Part shown: positions 57,338 to 64,000 of the stretch, piece after piece | How positions within the stretch are numbered: the stretch's first letter is position 1 | Layout of the letters: each line of letters begins with the position of its first letter | Source of the DNA: CAIWHR01 sp963734575 | GTDB lineage: Bacteria; Pseudomonadota; Gammaproteobacteria; Burkholderiales; Casimicrobiaceae | Direction: 5' to 3' | DNA: 64,000 bases | Assembly (NCBI GenBank): GCA_963734575.1 | Contig: CAVTHT010000021.1 | Location: 25,707-89,706, forward strand | Program-made: the position numbers and the translations under genes | Notes under the pieces: generated by a model | What the model saw: only the letters and a program-made list of their open reading frames with translations | Database searches by the model: none | Told to the model about the DNA's origin: nothing

Positions 57338-58471
57338 TCAAGCGTTGAGCTTGTGCGCGGCGGAGGCGGGAGGACGCGGGGCGCTCGCCGGGAAGCGCTC
57401 GACCAGCGCTGCGCGCAACTCGGCGCAGCCGTCACCTGTCAGGGCGCTCAATCGGACGGCGCGCAGTATACCAGACTGGTCGCGCTCGACCCCGGGCGCG
57501 AGGCCGGCGAGATCGATCTTGTTGTAGACGCGGACCTGCGGCACTTCGTCGGCGCCGATCTCCGCCAGCACCGCTTCGACCGCGTCGATCTGCTCCTCGC
57601 GATTGGGGTGGCTCGCATCGATCACGTGCAGCAGGAGGTCGGCGTCGGCGGCTTCCGACAGCGTCGCCCGGAAGGCGGCGACGAGGTCGTGCGGCAAGTC
57701 GCGCACGAACCCCACCGTGTCGGAAAGCACGACGGGATCGGCATCCGGCAGGCGCAGCCGGCGCAACGTGGTGTCGAGCGTCGCGAACAGCTGGTTCGCG
57801 GCATACGCATGGGCGCCGGTCAGGCGATTGAACAGAGTCGACTTGCCGGCATTCGTGTAGCCCACGAGCGCCACCGTGCGCACCGAAGCGCGGCGGCGCG
57901 TCCGGCTCTGCGTGGCACGCGTGCGCGCGACGTGACGCAGCCGCTCGTTCAGGATGCGTTCGCGGTTGCCGAGGAGGCGCCGGTCGGTTTCGAGCTGCGT
58001 CTCACCGGGACCGCGCAGGCCGATGCCGCCCTTCTGCCGCTCGAGGTGGGTCCACCCGCCGACGAGGCGCGTCATCTGGTGCTTCACCTGCGCGAGCTCG
58101 ACCTGGAGCTTGCCTTCCGCGCTGCGCGCTCGCAGCGCGAAGATGTCGAGGATCAGCGAGGTACGGTCCACGACGCGGCATTCGAGCGCGCGCTCGAGGT
58201 TGCGCTGCTGGGCGCCGGTCAGGGGATGATCGAAGATGACGAGGTCGGCTTCGGTCTCCAGCCGGCGAGAGCCGATCTCCTCGACCTTGCCACTGCCGGC
58301 GAACAGCGCGGCGTCGGGGCGCTTGCGACGGCCCGTGACGACGCCCACGACCGTGGCGCCGGCGGAGGTGGCGAGCTCGCGCAGCTCCGACTGCCGCTCC
58401 GCGGGGTCCCCCTCCCCGAGATCGAGCACGACGAGCAGCGCGCGATCGCCGCCGCTCGGTCGCTCAAACAC
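57338..58471 (-). CDS. hflX: Ribosome-rescuing GTPase HflX
   Basis: HflX splits stalled or damaged 70S ribosomes. It has an N-terminal domain (FERPSGGDRALLVVLDLGEG, GGIGLRGPGETQLETDRRLL) and a G domain with VALVGYTNAGKSTLFNRLTG, VLSDTVGFVRDLPHDLVAAF and VYNKIDLAGLAPG. I place the start at GTG 58471 (F-E-R-P next) rather than ATG 58510, because family proteins begin with MFERP. The frame is intact. Confidence 0.95.
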   Translation of the reverse strand: MFERPSGGDRALLVVLDLGEGDPAERQSELRELATSAGATVVGVVTGRRKRPDAALFAGSGKVEEIGSRRLETEADLVIFDHPLTGAQQRNLERALECRVVDRTSLILDIFALRARSAEGKLQVELAQVKHQMTRLVGGWTHLERQKGGIGLRGPGETQLETDRRLLGNRERILNERLRHVARTRATQSRTRRRASVRTVALVGYTNAGKSTLFNRLTGAHAYAANQLFATLDTTLRRLRLPDADPVVLSDTVGFVRDLPHDLVAAFRATLSEAADADLLLHVIDASHPNREEQIDAVEAVLAEIGADEVPQVRVYNKIDLAGLAPGVERDQSGILRAVRLSALTGDGCAELRAALVERFPASAPRPPASAAHKLNA

Positions 58472-58552
58472 GGGAACGCGACGCCACGCCGGCGTCCGGA
58501 TGCGACGCACCGCCCGGGTGCGGCGCGGTGCAGGAATGGCAGCGGCGCTGGA

Positions 58553-58798
58553 TCAACCGTCGGCGTCGGCGGTCGGCGCGTGATGAGGCATCGCCACGGC
58601 CGGGCGGGCACGACGGTGAGATGGCGTGCTTGTAGACCATTTGCGTTACGGTGTTCTTGAGCAGCACGACGTACTGGTCGAACGATTCGATCTGGCCTTG
58701 CAGCTTGATGCCGTTGACCAGGTAGATCGAGACCGCACATGCTCCTTGCGCAGGGTATTCAGAAACGGGTCTTGTAGGAGTTGCCCTTTATTGCTCAT
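58553..58798 (-). CDS. hfq: RNA chaperone Hfq, frame-broken
   Basis: Hfq is the Sm-like hexamer pairing small RNAs with mRNAs. MSNKGQLLQDPFLNTLRKEH, VNGIKLQGQIESFDQYVVLL then KNTVTQMVYKHAIS are canonical (Sm1 and Sm2). Three single-base deletions (near 58735, 58608 and 58587) break the frame. Bridging gives HVPVSIYLVNG, STVVPARP and a tail PHHAPTADADG ending at TGA 58553. The total is about 82 residues. It is the usual neighbour of hflX and der. Confidence 0.93.
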
Positions 58799-58894
58799 GG
58801 TGGTCCTCCGTTGTTGTTGATTTGAAGGCGTTCTCGCGGTAAAACATTTTTCGCGCCGCGACGTTCAGTATGCCTCCCCCGACCACTGGCATAT

Positions 58895-60285
58895 CTATCG
58901 CGGCAACTCGGACTCTTGCGGTTGCGGATTTTTCGGGTACCCGGCAACGGATTTTCGGAAGGTCTTGAACTGTATGCGTAAGGGGGGTGCCGTGCAGCTT
59001 GGAAGCCGGTCGATGAAAGCCCGTTCCAGATAGCGCCGATAGGAGTCCGGGATGTGCTCCAGGGCATTGCCGTGGATCACGATGAGGGGCGGATTCTGCC
59101 CGCCCTGATGAGCATAGCGCATCTTGGGCCGGAACATGCCATGACGTGGCGGGGTCTGCTTGGCGACCGCGGCGATCAGCGCGCGCGGGTTTGGCGAGGC
59201 GTGGGCAGCTTGGCCATGGCCGCAGCCCAGGCCTTGTTCGACCGACGTCAGCACGCCGCCGACTCCCTCGCCCTGCCGCGCCGAGATGTAATGCATACGG
59301 GCAAAGCCGAGAAAATTGAGTCTTGCGCTCGATGTCCTGCTTGACTCGCTCGCGCGGTAGTCGTCAACGGCATCCCACTTGTTGACCGCCGACCACCAGG
59401 GCACGGCCGGCCTCGATGGCAAAGCCGGCGATATGCGCGTCCTGGTCGGAAATATCCTGGCTGGCGTCGACCATCAGCACCACGACGTTGCATTCCTCGA
59501 TGGCCTGCAGCGGTCTTGATGACCGAAAACTTTTCGACCGCCTCGAACACCTTGCCACGACGGCGCAACGCCCGCCGTGTCGATCAGGGTGTAATCGCGG
59601 CCGTTGCGCTCGAACGGCACCTCGATGGCATCGCGCGTGGTGCCCGGCATGTCGAAGGCGATCACGCGCTCTTCGCCGAGCAGCGAGTTGACAGCGTCGA
59701 CTTGCCGACGTTCGGGCCGGCCGACCACCGCGACCTTGAGGCGCTTGGCCGCGCCTTCGCCGTCGCCTCGTCCTCCTCGGTGGCGGCGGACGGCACGCGG
59801 TCGAGCGCCTCCTCGACCAGGTCGGGCACGTTGTCGCCGTGCGCGGAGGAGATCGCGATCGGGTCGCCGAGGCCGAGCTCGTGGAACTCCGCCACGGCGC
59901 GTTCCGATGCCATGCCCTCGGCTTTGTTCACCGCCAGCACGACGGGCCGGCCGGATCTGCGCAAGCAGGTCCGCGATGTTCCGGTCCTGGGCGCGCAGCC
60001 CGTCGCGCCCATCGACGAGAACAGCGACGACGTCGGCCTCGGCGATCGCCGGCGCGGTCTGCTTCGCCATCTCGTGCAGGATGCCTTCTTCGCCGACCGG
60101 CTCGAAGCCGCCGGTATCGACGACGAGATAGGCACGCTCGCCCGAAGCGCGCCTTGCCAGTAGTGCCGGTCGCGCGTCAGCCCCGGGAAGTCGGCGACGA
60201 GCGCCGTCGGGTTCGCGTGAGGCGATTGAAACAGCGTCGATTTGCCGACGTTGGGCCGGCCGACGAGGACAAGGGTGGGCAGCAT
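58895..60285 (-). CDS. der: Ribosome-assembly GTPase Der (EngA), heavily frame-broken
   Basis: A double-GTPase that helps 50S assembly. N-terminal G domain: MLPTLVLVGRPNVGKSTLF, LVADFPGLTRDRHYWQG. Second G domain: VGRPNVGKS, SLLGEERVIAFDMPGTTRDA, ECNVVVLMVDASQDISDQDA and VNKWDAVDDY. KH-like end: QNPPLIVIHGNALEHIPDSY then LRIQFKT. At least eight indels spread from 58950 to 60240 shift the frame. The 3' end is uncertain because of a break near 58940 (FKT|SENP); the stop given is the nearest one in the plain frame. Confidence 0.9.
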
Positions 60286-60348
60286 CGGAGATCCGCTTCG
60301 CCGTTCAGGCGCGCTGCCCATCTCACCCATGTCCCGGGCGCGCCGCGC

Positions 60349-61577
60349 TCAGGGGGCGATGACGACATAGACGTTGCCGCCATCGCTCTGCCAGATCGCG
60401 GCGTCGCCGCTGCGGCCCGGTTGGGTCGTGGCCGGGGTGCCGTCGGTGGCGAGCACGGCCCACCAGCGTGCCTTCGTTGCGGTCGAGGAGATGCAGGTAG
60501 CCCTCGGCATCGACGACACCGAGGAAATCGCCGACGATCTGCGGTCCGCCGGGATGACGTTTCGCGAGCCGGTCCTGCTTCCACACCGACGCCCCCGTCG
60601 ACTTGTCGAGCGCGTGCACGCTGCCGCGATCGTCGGTCACGTAGAGGTTGCGCTCGTCGCTCGCGATGCCCGTGAGGCTGGAGATGTTGCGCGACCACTC
60701 GAGCACGCCGCGCACGACGTCGAAGCAGGCGATGCGCCCCTGATAAGCGATGGCGCAGGCGCGGCGGTCGTCGACCGCCGGCAGGCTCGTCACGTCCGCG
60801 ATGCGCTCGAGCTCGGTTGCGCCTTTGGGTGTCGCCACGCTGCTCTCCCAGCCGATGGCACCGGTCGCGAGGTCCAGCGCAACCAGGCGTCCGCCCGCGG
60901 TGCCCGTGAAGAGACCACCACGGTTGATCACGCCACCGGCGGCATTGCGGATGGTGAGCGGCGGGTTGGCGCGCTGGTGGACCCACCGGGTCTTGCCATC
61001 GGCGGCGTTGAGGCCGTGGATCTTGCCATCGCCGGACCACACGGCCACGATGCCGTCGCCGACGACGGGCGGGGCCATGACTTCACTCGTCACACGCACC
61101 TGCCACAGTGGCGCGCCCGTTCGCGCTGAACGCGAGCACCTCGCCCTTGTCGGTGCCGACCACGACGGTGCGTGGCGTCGGCACCGACCCCGGCCGAGAG
61201 CCGCTTGCCGGCGTTGATGCGCCATGCGCTGCGCCCGGTGCGTGCATCGAAGCCGCGTGATGGCGCCATCGGTCGCGGCGACGTAGATCGCGTCGTCCAC
61301 GACCGCCGGCGCGAGTCCCGCCGCGGCCTTGCCGACCGGGGCCTGCCATAGCACGCGCGCGCTGGTGGTCAGCTTGATCTCGGGCAGCGGTCCCGGCTCC
61401 TCGGAGCTGCTGCCGAACCAGTTCGGCATCGAGATCGATGGCAGCATCGAGTTGATCGTGCCGCACCGCCGAGCAGCGCGGTCGCTGCCAGCGCGAGCGC
61501 CGACGGCAGCGTACGCGGAAGAAACGGGGCGCGGGGACGGCTTCGAGACGCGCGTGGCGCCGGCACGCGAAGATCAT
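60349..61577 (-). CDS. bamB: Outer-membrane assembly lipoprotein BamB, frame-broken
   Basis: BamB is a beta-propeller lipoprotein of the BAM complex that folds outer-membrane proteins. The N-terminus resolves as a signal LPSALALAATALLG then Cys, with INSMLPSISMPNWFGSSSEE after bridging indels near 61530 and 61475. Propeller blades include VLWQAPVGKAAAGLAPAVVD, IVAVWSGDGKIHGLNAADGK, GVINRGGLFTGTAGGRLVAL and RNLYVTDDRGSVHALDKSTG. The end SDGGNVYVVIAP stops at 60349. Further breaks lie near 61250, 61190, 61095 and 60470. The ATG (61577) overlaps the upstream stop. Confidence 0.88.
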
Positions 61578-62389
61578 TCGGGCAGGTGCGGAGTTGGAGG
61601 CAGCGGCAGGCGCGGCGGGCATCGCCGATGGTGCAGCGGGCGCGACAGGTGCAGCGGGTGAGCCGGCGTGGTGGATGCCGTGCCGGCGTCGCTCGCCGGT
61701 GACGCCGCCGGGATCGCTGAGGTCGAGTCGCGGTTGCGGTCGGCGACCGGTTGGCGGTCGCGCCACCGAGGGCGTCGAGCTCCACCTGCACGTAGTTCCG
61801 ATACAGCGACTTGACGTCGAGCTTCGCCACCGCGACCTGATATGCCCGCGCGCGCCTCGCCGGCGCGTCCGGCGGCGGCAAGGATGTCGCCGCGCAGATC
61901 CGCATACAGTCCGTCGAAGCTCGCGTCGTGCTTCGCGTCGAGAGTGCGCAGCGCATCGTCGCACTGCTTCGCATCGAGCTGCACTTCGGCGAGACGGAAG
62001 CGCGCGACCTGGCGCGCCTCCTCCTCGCCATGATCGACGACCCATTGCAGCTGCGTGGCCGCGCCGGTCTTGTCGCCCTTGTCGAACAGCAGGCGTGCAA
62101 GCAGCATCGCGCCGCTCGAGGCGTAGGTGGTGCCGCCGTAGCGGTCGGTGAGCTGCGTGACGGCGTCGCGCGCCTTGTTGAGGTCGTTGCCGCGCACACC
62201 GAGCATCGCCGCCGAGTACAGCGTCGACGCCTGCTCGGCCTGGCGGTGCTGATACCAGCGCCAGCCCTGCACGCCGATCACCGCGAGGCTCAGCGCGACC
62301 ACGACGGTGGTCACGAGGTTGCCCCACCGGCGCCACCATGCCTTCAGCTCCTCGAGCTGCTCCTGCTCTTCCAGATCGTAGACGGCCAT
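61574..62389 (-). CDS. YfgM-like tetratricopeptide membrane protein, frame-broken
   Basis: An ancillary SecYEG/chaperone-linked protein of the YfgM (TPR_21) type. The cytoplasmic start MAVYDLEEQEQLEELKAWWR leads into one helix (LVTTVVVALSLAVIGVQGWR) and periplasmic TPR-like repeats (AAMLGVRGNDLNKARDAVTQ, SGAMLLARLLFDKGDKTGAA, VARFRLAEVQLDAKQCDDAL). After AGEARA the frame shifts near 61850 to YQVAVAKLDVKSLYRNYVQV, and two more insertions in an Ala/Pro/Thr tail bring it back to the TGA at 61574. It lies between hisS and bamB, as in most proteobacteria. Confidence 0.85.
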   Translation of the reverse strand: MAVYDLEEQEQLEELKAWWRRWGNLVTTVVVALSLAVIGVQGWRWYQHRQAEQASTLYSAAMLGVRGNDLNKARDAVTQLTDRYGGTTYASSGAMLLARLLFDKGDKTGAATQLQWVVDHGEEEARQVARFRLAEVQLDAKQCDDALRTLDAKHDASFDGLYADLRGDILAAAGRAGEARAGISGRGGEARRQVAVSELRAGGARRPRWRDRQPVADRNRDSTSAIPAASPASDAGTASTTPAHPLHLSRPLHHRRCPPRLPLPPTPHLPE

Positions 62390-62408
62390 GCGTTTTCCTG
62401 TGCTTCGT

Positions 62409-63725
62409 TCAGTGCGACTGGAGCCGTGCGGCGAGATCGCCGACCGGCACCTCTATCTGGGTTTCCGCGGACCGCAGCGGCTTCATCGTGACCGCGTCGC
62501 GCGCGGCTTCGTCGTCGCCGATGATGAGCGCGTAGGCGGCGCCGGAAGCATCGGCGCGCTTCATCTGCGACTTGAAGCTGCCGCCGCCGGCGTTGACGAC
62601 GATCTCGAGCCCCGCATCGCGCAGCACTTCGGCCACGCGCGCGGCCAGCGCCTGCGCAGCATCGCCGGCATGCGACGACATACGCGACGGGCGGCGCGGC
62701 GGGTGCGCTGCCGAGCTCCTGCAGCAGCAGGATCATGCGCTCCACGCCCATGGCGAAACCGCACGCCGGCGTCGGGCGGCCGCCGAGCTGCTCGAACAAT
62801 CCATCGTAGCGCCCGCCCGCGGCGACCGTGCCCTGCGCTCCGAGGCGGGTGGTGATCCACTCGAACACGGTGCGGTTGTAGTAATCGAGTCCGCGGACCA
62901 GGCGCGGATTGATGTCGAAGGCGATGCCATGCGCGGCGAGACCGCGCTGCAGGCCCCCGAAGTGCGCGCGCGACGCGTCCCCGAGATGATCGAGGAGCCG
63001 CGGCGCACCCGCGATCATCTCCTGCATCGCGGGATTCTTGCTGTCGAGGATGCGCAGGGGATTGGCGTGCAGCCGTCGTCGCGCATCCTCGTCGAGCAGT
63101 CCTGCGTGCTGCTGGAAGTACGCGATGAGTCCGGCGCGGTGGGCGCGGCGCTCCTCGGCGTCGCCGATCGAATTGATCTCGAGGCGCACGGCGTCGCGCA
63201 GCCCGAGGCCGGCCGAAGAGACGCGCCAGCATCACGATGAGCTCGACGTCGATGTCGGGACCGGCGAAGCCGAGCGCTTCCGCATCGAACTGGTGGAACT
63301 GGCGGTAGCGTCCCTTCTGCGGGCGCTCGTGCGCGGAGACATCGGACCGACGAGCCACACCCGCTGGGGCCGTTCGTACGTCAGGTTGTGCTCGATGGCC
63401 GCGCGCACGATGCCCGCGGTCGCCTCGGACGCAGCGTCAGGCTCTCGCCGTTCAAGCGGTCCTCGAAGGTGTACATCTCCTTCTCGACCACGTCCGTCAT
63501 CTCGCCGATGCTGCGCACGAAAAGCGGCGTGGGCTCCACCAGCGGCACGCGCATGTTGCGGTACCCGTTCTGCCGGAACACCTCGCGCACGGTCGCTTCG
63601 AGCCGCTCCCAGACCATCGCCTCGTCGGGCAGCACGTCGTTCATGCCGCGCACCGCCTGCAGCTTGCCGCCGCTCGCGGCGCGCGCGGGAGCGCTCACGA
63701 CAGCTTCCGCACGCGTGTTGCTCAT
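62409..63725 (-). CDS. hisS: Histidyl-tRNA synthetase, frame-broken
   Basis: A class II synthetase charging tRNA-His. KLQAVRGMNDVLPDEAMVWE and RVPLVEPTPLFVRSIGEMTD start the core, followed by QFDAEALGFAGPDIDVELIV, LVRGLDYYNRTVFEWITTRL and AAGGRYDGLFEQLGGRPTPA. The anticodon-binding domain ends in VPVGDLAARLQSH. Breaks lie near 63440, 63345, 63218 (a repeated GGCC) and 62680. ATG 63725 is chosen. An ATG at 63797 that overlaps the ispG stop is also in frame and would add 24 residues. Confidence 0.93.
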
Positions 63726-63793
63726 TGGACTACGTTCGTGCTGCGCACTCGCACTCATTTGGTCACTGAGGCGCTCGGGGCGGCCCTTCACGC

Positions 63794-64000
63794 TCATGAG
63801 GCGACTGCCTGGAGCGGGATGGTGCGGGGCTCCGGATCGAGTGCGGCGATGCGCGGTTCCCCGCCGTACGTGGCGCGCACGTAGGCCTCGACGATCGCCT
63901 GGAATTCCTCGGCAATGCGCTCGCCGCGCAGGGTCACGGTCTTCTGGCCATCGACATACACCGGTGCAACGGGCGAAGCAGTGCAACTGAACGAAGCAGA
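63794..64000 (-). CDS. ispG: 4-hydroxy-3-methylbut-2-enyl diphosphate synthase IspG, C-terminal end (partial)
   Basis: The last ~65 residues of the [4Fe-4S] enzyme of the MEP isoprenoid pathway. APVYVDGQKTVTLRGERIAE, then EFQAIVEAYVRATYGGEP and a short tail PRTIPLQAVAS are typical. The gene continues past the window edge. The ispG-hisS-yfgM-bamB-der order is standard. Confidence 0.9.
   Translation of the reverse strand, partial: SASFSCTASPVAPVYVDGQKTVTLRGERIAEEFQAIVEAYVRATYGGEPRIAALDPEPRTIPLQAVAS

Overview
The window is a 64 kb, GC-rich chromosomal segment. Its gene orders are those of a betaproteobacterium: carB-greA-yhbY-rlmE-ftsH-folP-glmM, cysE-iscRSUA-hscBA-fdx-iscX, and ispG-hisS-yfgM-like-bamB-der-hfq-hflX-hflK-hflC-DUF2065-hisZ-purA. 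No species can be named. There is no prophage, insertion sequence, CRISPR array or rRNA.

Region 1 (1-11.3 kb) is housekeeping: the end of carB, greA, an EamA transporter, a YhbY RNA-binding protein, rlmE, ftsH (TTG start), folP, glmM, relA and a small outer-membrane barrel. Region 2 (11.3-29.6 kb) is a formate dehydrogenase island. On the minus strand lie molybdenum-cofactor and maturation genes (moaA, fdhD, a GFA-family gene, mobA, moeA). Diverging from them on the plus strand is a ten-gene run: DUF3305, DUF3306, a five-cluster ferredoxin, a TorD-type chaperone, a small Tat-target protein, the FDH alpha and beta subunits, a small lipoprotein, the cytochrome b gamma subunit and a small secreted protein. 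The run ends in a strong terminator. A phospholipase D-type cardiolipin synthase lies on each side. The FDH uses Cys, not selenocysteine, at the metal.

Region 3 (29.7-38.8 kb) starts at tRNA-Ser(CGA) and is accessory, dominated by exported proteins. It holds a PEP-CTERM surface protein behind a sigma-54-like promoter, a class I cyclic-di-GMP riboswitch leading into a secreted HExxH metalloprotease, an alpha/beta hydrolase, two small unknown genes, an AI-2E-type permease and a secreted subtilisin. Region 4 (38.9-49.3 kb) is core: suhB, trmJ, cysE, the complete isc operon, serB and purT. Similar IscR-type boxes precede both cysE and iscR. Region 5 (49.4-64 kb) is core: rnr, tRNA-Leu(CAG), a phosphoribosyltransferase, purA, hisZ, DUF2065, hflC, hflK, hflX, hfq, der, bamB, a YfgM-like protein, hisS and the end of ispG.

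Data quality matters here. More than twenty genes, many of them essential (relA, moaA, hfq, der, hisS, rnr), are broken by one- or two-base indels while the remaining frames stay perfectly family-like. Most are insertions; hfq and iscR look like deletions. They are densest at 49.5-51.5 kb and 58.5-63.8 kb. I treat them as sequence errors, not pseudogenes, and give whole-gene coordinates spanning the breaks.
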